Shown here: one piece after another, positions 35,125 through 43,416 of the stretch
Layout of the letters: every line of letters begins with the position of its first letter
How positions within the stretch are numbered: the stretch's first letter is position 1
Assembly (NCBI RefSeq): GCF_013364155.1
Contig: NZ_CP054916.1
Coordinates: 186,001-250,000, forward strand
Direction of reading: 5' to 3'
Length of the DNA stretch: 64,000 nt
Origin: Streptomyces sp. NA02950
Lineage (GTDB): Bacteria; Actinomycetota; Actinomycetes; Streptomycetales; Streptomycetaceae
Translations under genes and position numbers: made by a program
The notes under the pieces: model-generated
Seen by the model: only the letters and a program-made list of their open reading frames with translations
Told to the model about the DNA's origin: nothing
Database searches by the model: none

Positions 35125-35907
35125 ATGCCACGACCCACAGCACAGGTGTGGCTGGTGGATGTGGACGACGAGGAGGCCACCACACGGGCCCGGGCGCTGC
35201 TGCCCGCGGCCGAGGTCGACCGACTGTCAACCGTGCTGCCCCGGCACCGGGGGCAGCGCATGGGAGCGCAGGCCGCGCTGCGCGCTCTGGTAGCCGACGC
35301 GATCGGCTCGACGCCGCTGCTGGTCCGCCTGGAGCGGGGGCCGGGCGGCAAACCGCGTGTCGCGGGCGGCTCGGGCCCGCATGTCAACCTCGCGCACTCC
35401 GGGAGGTTCGCGGCCGTGGCCCTGACCGCCGCGGGACCGGTCGGCGTGGACGTGGAGCAGCCGCGCGGGGTCTCGTCGGGCCTCGCAGATCTGGCCCGCA
35501 CGGCGATGTCCGACCGCGAATACGGCCGGTGGCGCCGGCTCACGGGACCGGCGGCGCAGGAGGCGCTGTTCCGGAGCTGGACCCACAAGGAGGCGGTACT
35601 CAAGGCGCTTGGCGTGGGTCTGTGCGGCGATCTGCGTGCTGTCTCCACCCGGCCGGGAGGGAACGGCGAAACGGTACTTGAGACGGTGCCCGAGGGCGGA
35701 TGCCCGCCCGCGCAGTGGACGCTGCACGACCTGTTCGACGCCTGGCGCCTTCCCGCCGCGGTGGCGGTCGCCGCCCCGGAGGTGGAGGTCGTGGTCCACC
35801 GCAGGCGGCTCGCCGACCTGCTGCCCGCCCGGCGCCCGCCCGCGCATCCGGCCGGCCCGTCCGTGGCACACCCGCCCCCTCTCGCCCGAAAGGAACGAGT
35901 CCGGTGA
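35125..35907 (+). CDS. Sfp-type 4'-phosphopantetheinyl transferase
   Basis: The ATG at 35125 follows a strong GGGAGGGAGG ribosome site; an upstream in-frame start at 35092 would add 11 residues. About 260 residues with the family motifs: KPRVAGGSGPHVNLAHSG, GVDVEQ (Mg-binding Asp) and WTHKEAVLKALG. It transfers phosphopantetheine from CoA to the serines of the PKS ACPs and the PCP. The C-terminal 30 residues are Pro-rich and not needed for the fold. It is the first gene of the rightward arm and overlaps the thioesterase start (GTGA). Confidence 0.92.
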   Translation: MPRPTAQVWLVDVDDEEATTRARALLPAAEVDRLSTVLPRHRGQRMGAQAALRALVADAIGSTPLLVRLERGPGGKPRVAGGSGPHVNLAHSGRFAAVALTAAGPVGVDVEQPRGVSSGLADLARTAMSDREYGRWRRLTGPAAQEALFRSWTHKEAVLKALGVGLCGDLRAVSTRPGGNGETVLETVPEGGCPPAQWTLHDLFDAWRLPAAVAVAAPEVEVVVHRRRLADLLPARRPPAHPAGPSVAHPPPLARKERVR

Positions 35908-36818
35908 CCAGCCCTCACGTCGGCGCGGCGCACGCCGCACAGGAACCGTCCGCCGCATCACCGCGGCAGCCCACGGCCCGGCTCTTCGTCCTGCCCCACG
36001 CGGGTGGCAGCGCGGGCTACTACCGCGGCTGGTCGCGATGGCTCCCGGGCACCGTCGAACTGGTCCCACTGGACCTGCCGGGACACTTCACCAGGATGCG
36101 CGAGCCGCTGCTCACCGAGTGGCCGCACCTGGCCGACGACCTCGCGGACCAGGTGGGGGCCCGGACGACCGGCCCATACGTCCTCGCCGGGCACAGTCTC
36201 GGAGCGCTGCTGGCGTACGAGGTCGCCCGGATACAGGAGGCCCGCGGCACCCCGCCCCGCCTCCTGGCCGTCTCCGGCCGCAACGGGCCGGCGGCCGGGC
36301 TCTCCCACCGGCCCATCCACCAACTGTCCGACTCCCGCTTCCTGGAGGCGCTGGAACGCCTGGGCGGCACACCGGGACCGGTGCTGGGAGAGCGGGACCT
36401 GATGCGGTTGTACCTCCCGCTGCTACGAGCCGACCTGCGTCTGGCCGAGACGTACACCAGGACGCCGGGGCCACCGCTGTCCACCCCGGTCGCGGCGTTC
36501 GGGGGGCGGCGCGACCGGCTCACGGACACCGCCGGACTGGTCGCCTGGAGCCGGGAGACAACGGGCACCTTCGACCTCACGGTCGTGGAGGGCGGCCATT
36601 TCTTCCATGACGGGCCATCCTTCACCGAGGCGGTGCGCGCCCGTCTGCACCGGCTCGGTCTGGGCGACGAGCGGCAGGTCACAGCGGCAAACGGCATCCT
36701 GACGGAGACGGGTCCCCGGTCAGGCCTTGAACTCGATTATTCACCGCCTGTAGAGTTCATCAGCGAAAGAATTAGTCTGACGGCTCCGGACGCCGCCATC
36801 GCATCGGGTACCCGATGA
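35904..36818 (+). CDS. Type II thioesterase
   Basis: About 304 residues from the GTG overlapping the PPTase stop. It has the alpha/beta-hydrolase fold of RifR/GrsT editing enzymes: LFVLPHAGGSAGYYRGW, the nucleophile in AGHSLGALLAYE, a catalytic Asp in FGGRRDRLT and His in EGGHFFHD. Since the PKS ends in a reductase, this enzyme is probably not the main release factor. Removal of mis-primed acyl groups from the carrier proteins is the usual role. In pyoluteorin a separate thioesterase (PltG) releases the product, so a release role on part of the flux cannot be excluded. The C-terminal 50 residues extend beyond the usual family length. Confidence 0.9.
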   Translation: MTSPHVGAAHAAQEPSAASPRQPTARLFVLPHAGGSAGYYRGWSRWLPGTVELVPLDLPGHFTRMREPLLTEWPHLADDLADQVGARTTGPYVLAGHSLGALLAYEVARIQEARGTPPRLLAVSGRNGPAAGLSHRPIHQLSDSRFLEALERLGGTPGPVLGERDLMRLYLPLLRADLRLAETYTRTPGPPLSTPVAAFGGRRDRLTDTAGLVAWSRETTGTFDLTVVEGGHFFHDGPSFTEAVRARLHRLGLGDERQVTAANGILTETGPRSGLELDYSPPVEFISERISLTAPDAAIASGTR

Positions 36819-36933
36819 AGGGGACCGCACCTGTTGCCCGGCACCGGAGCGCAGTCCGACGAGCGCCTGCTGGACACGCACGCCGACCGGACCGCGAACC
36901 CGGTCCCGACAGCCGTGGCGGCACGACGAGGAG

Positions 36934-36957
36934 TTCCGGCATTCCGGCATTCCGGCA
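36934..36957 (+). repeat. Three tandem copies of TTCCGGCA
   Basis: Perfect 8-bp unit repeated three times (36934, 36942, 36950) in the 230-bp gap between the thioesterase and the first large flavoprotein. I see no gene in this gap; the repeat count could vary between strains. Confidence 0.6.
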
Positions 36958-37048
36958 TCTCGAGCACCAGGAAACCGCCCGCCCGAACACGTACTCGTCG
37001 CGGTACGCAACGGCACGTCGGAAACCCTGCGAAGACGGAGGAGCAGCA

Positions 37049-38794
37049 ATGGCTGACAAGGGCGACGGAGACCACCTCTACGATGTCGCGATCGTCGGTT
37101 CCGGGGTGGCCGGGTCCATCCTCGCCGCATGTCTGGCGCGCAACGGCGCGGATGTGGTGCTGATCGACGCGGACACTCACCCGAAGTTCACGATCGGCGA
37201 GTCCACGATTCCGTTCACCTCGATGATGATGCGCCTTGTCGCCGAGCGCTACGGGGTGCCCGAGATCAAGCATCTCTCCACCTTCGAAGGCGTCTACGCC
37301 AACATCACGACGCAGTGCGGGGTCAAGCGCAACTTCGGGTTCCTTTACCACCGCGAAGGCAAAAGGCAGCTCCCCGGCGAACGCACCCACTTCCAGATCC
37401 CCAAGGTCCTCAATACCGAGAACCACTACTTCCGCCAGGACATCGATTCCTGGATGCTGACCGTCGCGGTCAAGTACGGCACGCACGTCAGGCAGCAGCA
37501 GCCGGTGGTGGACGTGGACCTCGGCAGCGACGAGGTGACGCTGAAGCTGGCGACCGGGGCGTCGGTGCGCGCGAAGTTCATCGTGGACGCCAGCGGCTAC
37601 CGGTCGGTGCTGGCCAGGAAGCTCAGCCTGCGGGAGGAGCCGACCCGGTTCAAGCACCACTCGCGTACCCTGTTCAACCACTTCACCGGGGTACGCCCGT
37701 TCGACGATGTCGGGCTCCCGGACAGCGGCTTCCCGACCAAGTGGCACGAGGGGACCCTCCACCACCTGTTCCGCGGCGGCTGGATGTGGATCATCCCCTT
37801 CGACAACCACCCACGGGCGACCAACCCGCTGTGCAGCGTCGGCATCCAGCTGGATCCCCGCCTCCACCCGGAGCCCGACTGCTCCGCCGAGGAGGAGTTC
37901 CGCCGCTTTCTCGCCCGGTTCCCCGACGTCGCTGCCCAGTTCACGGGCGCAAGGCCGGTCCGCAGCTGGGTGCGCACCGGACGGCTCCAGTACTCGCCCC
38001 GCCAGACCGTCGGCCACCGCTGGTGCCTGACCTCGCACGCCGCGGGCTTCATCGACCCGCTGTTCTCCCGCGGTATGTCCAACACCATGGAGACGGTCCA
38101 CGCGCTGACCCACCGCCTCCTGGACGCCATCCGCGACAACGATTTCTCCGTCGAGCGCTTCGCGCACATGCAGGAGCTGGAGCAGGGCCTGCTGGACTTC
38201 AACGACGACCTGTGCGCCAACGCCTACACCTCCTTCGGCGACTGGCGCCTGTGGAACGCCTGGTTCAGGATCTGGGCGCTGGGCCAGATCATGGCGACCT
38301 TCGAGGTCAACCGGACCTACGCGCGGTTCCTCGCCACCCGTGACACCGCTGCGCTCGAACCGCTGGAGCACGCCTGGTGGCGGGGCAAGGCCATCCCCGA
38401 GGAGTCGCCGTACGCGCCGGTACTCGAACTGCTCCGCGAGGTGAGCGAGGCCTGCCAGGCCGTCCAGCGTAAAGAGCTGGACGCGGGAGCGGCGGCGAAC
38501 GCCATCCACGAACGCCTCCGGAAGGCCGACTTCATTCCCCCCGCGTTCGGCCTTGCGGACCCGGACCGGCAGTGCATCGACGCGAGCGTCCTCGGAATTC
38601 TCAACACCCTCCGGTGGGCGAAGAGGAAGGCACCGCCGGAGATCGGAAAGCTCACCCACGAAGGTCTCACGCTCTTCATGAAAAAGCGCGTCGGAAAGGG
38701 CGAGTTCGAGATCTCGGAAGAGTTCAAGCACCTCGTAGCCGGATGGCCGATGGTCGGCCGTTCACTGCGGGTTCCCGCACCGACCAAGTACTAG
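37049..38794 (+). CDS. mpy10: FADH2-dependent halogenase family protein, probable pyrrole-coupling enzyme (Mpy10-like)
   Basis: The ATG at 37049 preceded by GGAGG gives 581 residues. The FAD site is GSGVAGS near residue 17, followed by GESTIPFTSMMM. CGVKRNFGFLYH holds the Lys expected in flavin halogenases, WMWIIP near 244 is a proper WxWxIP motif, and DPLFSRGM near 335 closes the FAD pocket. The C-terminal 200 residues exceed those of simple pyrrole halogenases. It is adjacent to and clearly paralogous with the next gene. In marinopyrrole biosynthesis, as I recall, two such proteins (Mpy10 and Mpy11) jointly couple two monodeoxypyoluteorin units through N and C2. The symbol rests on this and on gene order; ordinary halogenation is the alternative. 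Confidence 0.75.
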   Translation: MADKGDGDHLYDVAIVGSGVAGSILAACLARNGADVVLIDADTHPKFTIGESTIPFTSMMMRLVAERYGVPEIKHLSTFEGVYANITTQCGVKRNFGFLYHREGKRQLPGERTHFQIPKVLNTENHYFRQDIDSWMLTVAVKYGTHVRQQQPVVDVDLGSDEVTLKLATGASVRAKFIVDASGYRSVLARKLSLREEPTRFKHHSRTLFNHFTGVRPFDDVGLPDSGFPTKWHEGTLHHLFRGGWMWIIPFDNHPRATNPLCSVGIQLDPRLHPEPDCSAEEEFRRFLARFPDVAAQFTGARPVRSWVRTGRLQYSPRQTVGHRWCLTSHAAGFIDPLFSRGMSNTMETVHALTHRLLDAIRDNDFSVERFAHMQELEQGLLDFNDDLCANAYTSFGDWRLWNAWFRIWALGQIMATFEVNRTYARFLATRDTAALEPLEHAWWRGKAIPEESPYAPVLELLREVSEACQAVQRKELDAGAAANAIHERLRKADFIPPAFGLADPDRQCIDASVLGILNTLRWAKRKAPPEIGKLTHEGLTLFMKKRVGKGEFEISEEFKHLVAGWPMVGRSLRVPAPTKY

Positions 38795-38823
38795 GCCGAC
38801 TACCGCACTCGGGGAGCCAGAGC

Positions 38824-40506
38824 GTGGGCACAGACAGGTTGGAAACAGGCAAAGCAGAGAAGACAGTCTATGACGTCGCGGTCCTGGGATCGGGATTCGC
38901 CGGCTCCATGCTCGGAGCCATTCTGGCGCGGGGCGGGGCCAAGGTGCTCCTGCTGGACGCCAAGTCCCATCCCAAGTTCGCCATCGGCGAGTCCACCATA
39001 CCCAACATGCTGGTGACGCTGCGCACCATGGCACTGAGATACGACGTGCCGGAGCTGATGACGCTGTCGACGTTCACCGGATGTCAGAAGATCATCTCCG
39101 CGGCACACGGTCAGAAGATCCACTTCGGCTTTATGAACCACCAGGACGGCCAGCCCCAGGATCCCCGGCAGCTCACGATGTTCAACTTTCCCAAGCTGCT
39201 GCTCCACCCGGCCGCGCACATGCTGCGCCAGGACACGGACGCGTACCTCTACAACGTCGCCGTCAAGTACGGCTGCACCACGCGGACCGGGTTCCATGCG
39301 GACGACATCGACTTCGACGACTCGGGGGTGACCATCAGCTCCGAGCGGGGCGAGCAGTTCCGGGCCCGCTACGTGGTCGACGCCAGCGGCTACCGCTCCC
39401 CGCTCGCCGCGAAGTTCGGACTGCGGGAGGACCCGTGCCGCTTCAAGCACCACTCACGCGCGATCTGGAACCATATGCTGGGCGTCCCCAGGACCGATGA
39501 CGCGATCCGGCACGCCAAGGCGGACACTCCCCCGGTGCCCTGGTACGACGGCACGGTCCACCACCTGTTCGATCACGGCTGGTTCTGGGTCATCGCGTTC
39601 GACAACCACCCCTCCTCGCGGAACCCGCTGTGCAGCGTCGGCCTCACCCTCGATCACCGGCGGTACCCGAAGACGCCCGGTGTCATGCCCGAGGAGGACT
39701 TCTGGCGGCATGTTCACCGCTTCCCCGACGTGGCCAGGCAGTTCGCAGGGTCCAGGCCCGTGCGGGAGTGGGTGGCCACCGACCGTCTGCAGTACTCCTC
39801 CTCGCGCACCGTGGGCGACCGCTGGGTGCTGCTCGCGCACGCGGCGGCGTTCATCGACCCGCTGTTCTCCCGAGGGCTGCACAACACATGCGAGGCGGTG
39901 AACGTCCTCGCCTGGCGCATCCTGCGCGCAGTCAGGGACGGCGACTTCTCGGCGGAGCGCTTCGCCGATGTCGACAGCCGGCAGCAGGCGCTGTTCGACG
40001 GAAACGACAAGCTCGTGAACGCGGCCTACCAGTCGTTCTCCAGCCATGAGCTGTGGTCGGCGGTGTTCCGCATCTGGGCCTGGGGTTCCAATGCCGGAAC
40101 GTTCCGTTCCCTGGAAGCCTTTCGGCGCTGGCGCAAGGACGGCGACGACGCCCACCTGATGGACCTGGAGAACGTCGAGAACCCGGGCCTTCACTGGTCC
40201 GACCACGAGGGCTACTCCGAGCTGTTCAACCACATGGTGGAGCAGTGCGACGCGTACGAGGCCGGCAAGGTGACCGGGCAGGAGGCGGCCGACGCGCTCT
40301 ACGACCACCTCGAACGCGCCCCATTCGTACCCCGGCACTGGGGCTGGACCGAGCGCGACCTGCGGTTCATCAACCCCACGCTCGGCAGGGTCTCCAAGAC
40401 CATGTGGTGGGCCGCCACCAAGGCACCCGATGACGTGCGCAGGCTGATGCTCGGGTTCCTGCGGGAGAGCAGCAGGGAGCTCGTCAGGGGGCGCCGCGTC
40501 CTGTGA
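38824..40506 (+). CDS. mpy11: FADH2-dependent halogenase family protein, probable coupling partner (Mpy11-like)
   Basis: The GTG at 38824 after GGGGAG gives 560 residues. It shares the layout of its neighbour: GSGFAGS near 20, GESTIPNMLVTL, HGQKIHFGF with the Lys, DPLFSRGL near 344, and the same long C-terminal region (RAPFVPRHWGW). The WxWxIP motif reads WFWVIA near 252, with Ala replacing Pro. This single change separates it from the upstream copy and may mark division of labour within a heteromeric pair. It lies only 29 bp downstream, so the two should be made together. The role in N,C-bipyrrole coupling is inferred from the marinopyrrole precedent. Confidence 0.75.
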   Translation: MGTDRLETGKAEKTVYDVAVLGSGFAGSMLGAILARGGAKVLLLDAKSHPKFAIGESTIPNMLVTLRTMALRYDVPELMTLSTFTGCQKIISAAHGQKIHFGFMNHQDGQPQDPRQLTMFNFPKLLLHPAAHMLRQDTDAYLYNVAVKYGCTTRTGFHADDIDFDDSGVTISSERGEQFRARYVVDASGYRSPLAAKFGLREDPCRFKHHSRAIWNHMLGVPRTDDAIRHAKADTPPVPWYDGTVHHLFDHGWFWVIAFDNHPSSRNPLCSVGLTLDHRRYPKTPGVMPEEDFWRHVHRFPDVARQFAGSRPVREWVATDRLQYSSSRTVGDRWVLLAHAAAFIDPLFSRGLHNTCEAVNVLAWRILRAVRDGDFSAERFADVDSRQQALFDGNDKLVNAAYQSFSSHELWSAVFRIWAWGSNAGTFRSLEAFRRWRKDGDDAHLMDLENVENPGLHWSDHEGYSELFNHMVEQCDAYEAGKVTGQEAADALYDHLERAPFVPRHWGWTERDLRFINPTLGRVSKTMWWAATKAPDDVRRLMLGFLRESSRELVRGRRVL

Positions 40507-40585
40507 ACCGGCCGCCATCCTTCGTCACCGAAACCCCCGGCACCGCTCAGGCCCGACGGTCGTGCCGCCAGAAAGGTGATCATCC

Positions 40586-41326
40586 GTGCTGACACGAAAC
40601 TCGCTACGCATCGCGGACCGGGTCTTCCGGGAGCTCAGGAGAGACATCAGGACGATGGTGCTCTTCACGATCTCGCCCACCTTCGTCATGGTGCTGACCG
40701 CGGGGATCCTGAACAACCACCCCGAGTCGTTCAATCGGGTGGGAACTATCGTCGTCGGCCTGTTCCCGACGGCTCCCACCTTCCTCTTCGCCGCCTTCGC
40801 GGTGCAGCGGGAGCGGTACCGGGGCACGCTGGAATACCTGCTCACAGCCCCTGTCAGCAGACTCGACGTGCTCGTGGGCTATGCAATCGCGTTCACCCTG
40901 CCGGCCGTCGTCCAGGTCGGGATGACGCTGTCCGTCACCTACGGCCCGCTCGGCCTGGAGACGGCCGCGGCGTGGTGGGTGATCGGCCTGATGGCCCTGC
41001 TCAGCTCCGTCCTCGGTGTGGCGATCGGCCTATTCTCGGCGAACCTCGCCCGCAATGAGATCCAGCTCACCAAGGTCCTGGCCGCGACGGCCGCGCCCCA
41101 TCTGATGCTGTCCGGGCTGTTCCGGCCGTACGACGACATGGACCGGTGGATGCAGGTCCTCGCCAGTGTCGCCCCGTGGCGGTACGCAGTGGCGGCTGTC
41201 ACCGAGTTCCAGACGCACGCGTCGCTCACCTCGACTGCCGTGCTCAACCTGGGCGCAACCGTCCTGATCATTCTCCTGCTGTCCTCGGTGTGCGCCTTCA
41301 CCGTCCTGCAACGCCGGAGCGCGTAG
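40586..41326 (+). CDS. ABC-2 type transporter permease (first)
   Basis: About 246 residues from the GTG at 40586, with six hydrophobic segments and the ABC-2 signature layout. A cytoplasmic RERYRGTLEYLLTAPVSR coupling helix is followed by an ANLARNEIQLTKVLAATAAPHLMLSGLF stretch before the last loops. It is paralogous to the next gene, so the exporter is probably a heterodimer of these permeases with the ATPase encoded at 42112. Its position after the tailoring enzymes points to product export or self-resistance. Confidence 0.9.
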   Translation: MLTRNSLRIADRVFRELRRDIRTMVLFTISPTFVMVLTAGILNNHPESFNRVGTIVVGLFPTAPTFLFAAFAVQRERYRGTLEYLLTAPVSRLDVLVGYAIAFTLPAVVQVGMTLSVTYGPLGLETAAAWWVIGLMALLSSVLGVAIGLFSANLARNEIQLTKVLAATAAPHLMLSGLFRPYDDMDRWMQVLASVAPWRYAVAAVTEFQTHASLTSTAVLNLGATVLIILLLSSVCAFTVLQRRSA

Positions 41327-41380
41327 CTCGTCCGCCGTGACGGGCCGAGCATGCGGAATACCACGGAGGTTCCTGACCTG

Positions 41381-42115
41381 ATGTCCCCCCAGAAGACGCG
41401 GGCGATTACCCGTCGAGTACTCAAAGAGCTGTTCCGGGACCCCCGGTCCAGGGTGGTGCTGATCATCACTCCCGGACTGCTCCTGCTCATCGTGCGCCAT
41501 CTCTTCGAGACGGCGGCGGACTTCAGCACCACCGGCGTCATCATGGTGGGTGTGTTCCCGGTGTTCTCCATGTTCCTGGTCGGCAGCACGGCCATCGTCC
41601 GGGAACGGACCAGGGGAACGCTGGAGGCGATCCTCTCGACCCCCGCGAGCAGGCTTGACCTCGTCGCGGGCTATATCTGCGCCGCCGTGATCGCCTCACT
41701 GACGCAGGCGGTGATCACCGTGACGGTGGCGTACTGGCTGAGTGACCTGTCAACGGCCAGTCCGCCGTGGATCCTCGGAATTCTGGCCATGCTCAGCGGT
41801 GTCTTCGGTATGAGCCTGGGGCTTCTGGTGAGCGCCGTCTGCCAGAACGAGGGCCAGGCATTCCAGTTCCTGCCCGGCGTGATGATTCCACAGATGCTCG
41901 TCAGCGGAATCGTCTGGCCGGTCGCCGACATGGCCGAATGGGTCCAGCAACTCGAACGTGTACTGCCGCTCTCGGCGGTCTCCCGTGCCCTGACGGCGGC
42001 CCGTGAGCATTCCTACGGCGGCGCCTCCATGTGGTTGAGCGTGGTGGTCATGGTGGGCATGACCGCGGCTGCCCTGGCCTCCACCGCGGCGACCCTGCGC
42101 CGGCGCACGGCATGA
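41381..42115 (+). CDS. ABC-2 type transporter permease (second)
   Basis: The ATG at 41381 with GGAGG 11 bases before it gives about 244 residues; an upstream ATG at 41351 is less well placed. There are six hydrophobic segments. Conserved features are RERTRGTLEAILSTPASRLDL in the coupling helix and the FLPGVMIPQMLVSGIVWPV region. Its stop overlaps the start of the ATPase gene (ATGA), which supports assembly of one complex. Confidence 0.9.
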   Translation: MSPQKTRAITRRVLKELFRDPRSRVVLIITPGLLLLIVRHLFETAADFSTTGVIMVGVFPVFSMFLVGSTAIVRERTRGTLEAILSTPASRLDLVAGYICAAVIASLTQAVITVTVAYWLSDLSTASPPWILGILAMLSGVFGMSLGLLVSAVCQNEGQAFQFLPGVMIPQMLVSGIVWPVADMAEWVQQLERVLPLSAVSRALTAAREHSYGGASMWLSVVVMVGMTAAALASTAATLRRRTA

Positions 42116-42903
42116 GGGCGTCTTCCGCGTTTCCCACCCCCAGGACGGAGAACGAAGTGCCTCCAGCAGCTATTCAGGTAAGGAATCTCGTGGTTCACCG
42201 CGGCGGACGGCCGGTCCTGAGCGGTGTCAATTTCATCGCCGCGGTGGGTACGGTCACCGGGCTCCTGGGTCCGAGCGGCAGTGGCAAGACCACACTCATC
42301 CGGTCGGTCGTCGGGGTACAGAAGATCAAGAGCGGCGATGTGACGGTACTCGGCCAGCCCGCGGGCTCGGCCGCCCTGCGCCGTCAGGTCGGATATCTGA
42401 CCCAGTCCCCCAGTTGCTACGGGGATCTGACGGTGGAGGAGAACGTCAGGCACTTCGCCGCACTGCACGGCAAGGGCAGGAAGGAAGCCGCGAGGGCGAT
42501 CGACCGTGTCGCCCTGACGAGTGCCAGGGACCGGTTCGTACGCGATCTGTCGGGCGGGCAGCGCACCCGCGCCTCGCTGGCCTGTGCGCTGGTCCCCGAT
42601 CCGCGCGTTCTCGTGCTCGACGAGCCCACCGTGGGGCAGGACCCGCTGCTGCGGCGCGAGTTGTGGCAGCACTTCCGGGATCTGGCCGCCTCCGGCGTCA
42701 CCATCCTCGTCTCCAGCCATGTCATGGACGAGGCCGCGCGCTGCGACCGGATCCTCCTCATCCGTGAAGGCGGGATCATCGCCGACGACACGCCCGCGGC
42801 GATCCGTGCCACCGCGGCGACGGACGACCTCGACGAGGCGTTCCTCCGCCTGGTCGAGTCCCCACGTGCCTACCGGACCCCCACGCATTCCCCGACGATT
42901 TAG
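42112..42903 (+). CDS. ABC transporter ATP-binding protein (DrrA-like)
   Basis: I chose the ATG at 42112 that overlaps the permease stop; a GTG at 42157 with a good GGAG site is an equal candidate and would remove 15 non-conserved residues. The nucleotide-binding domain is complete: Walker A GPSGSGKTT, Q-loop YLTQSPSCYGDLT, signature LSGGQRTR, Walker B VLVLDEPTVGQDP and the switch His in SSHVMDEA. The family exports antibiotics such as daunorubicin with ABC-2 permeases. It is paralogous to the ATPase at 46731. Confidence 0.92.
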   Translation: MRASSAFPTPRTENEVPPAAIQVRNLVVHRGGRPVLSGVNFIAAVGTVTGLLGPSGSGKTTLIRSVVGVQKIKSGDVTVLGQPAGSAALRRQVGYLTQSPSCYGDLTVEENVRHFAALHGKGRKEAARAIDRVALTSARDRFVRDLSGGQRTRASLACALVPDPRVLVLDEPTVGQDPLLRRELWQHFRDLAASGVTILVSSHVMDEAARCDRILLIREGGIIADDTPAAIRATAATDDLDEAFLRLVESPRAYRTPTHSPTI

Positions 42904-43077
42904 CAGCTCGCCCGGGCTGGACGCCGAGCCCGAGGAGTCCGGCGCGGTCCGTACGGGCTCCCCCGAGGAATCCGGCCAGTCACCACACCGCACCGGTCAC
43001 TCGCCGAGCAGCCGGAGCCACTCTGACGCGGCATTCGCCACGCACCCACGCCACAGGTCACCGCCCAGGAGGAATCC

Positions 43078-43359
43078 GTGACGCGCGACGCAGTCCAGGA
43101 CCAGCTCGCCGACTACATCCGAAGGACCTTCCTCGACGACAGCAGCGCGTCGTTGGATTCGGACACCCCCCTTCTGGAATGGGGAATCCTCAATTCGATG
43201 AACACCGCGAGGCTCCTGACCTATATCCGCGAGGAGCTCGGGACCACCGTCCCCCCGACCCACATCACCGGAAAGCACCTCAAGGACCTCAACGCCATCA
43301 CGGACATGGTCACGTCGCTGCGCGCCGAGGCACGCGAGACCGAGACCATCCAGGACTGA
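43078..43359 (+). CDS. mpy15: Peptidyl carrier protein for proline/pyrrole (PltL-like)
   Basis: 93 residues from the GTG at 43078, with AGGAGG seven bases upstream. The protein is a single four-helix carrier domain whose phosphopantetheine serine lies in GILNSMNTARLL (near residue 41). It is encoded just before the 447-residue halogenase, as expected for the carrier that presents the pyrrole to that enzyme. The proline ligase and dehydrogenase acting on it are about 26 kb away in the leftward arm. It is named by analogy with Mpy15 of marinopyrrole and PltL of pyoluteorin. The 174-bp gap before it shows nothing else. Confidence 0.82.
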   Translation: MTRDAVQDQLADYIRRTFLDDSSASLDSDTPLLEWGILNSMNTARLLTYIREELGTTVPPTHITGKHLKDLNAITDMVTSLRAEARETETIQD

Positions 43360-43416
43360 CGCAAGATCAGCTGAGGCCAGCACCCAAGCGCATCAAAGGC
43401 AACCAGGGGAGAGCAG

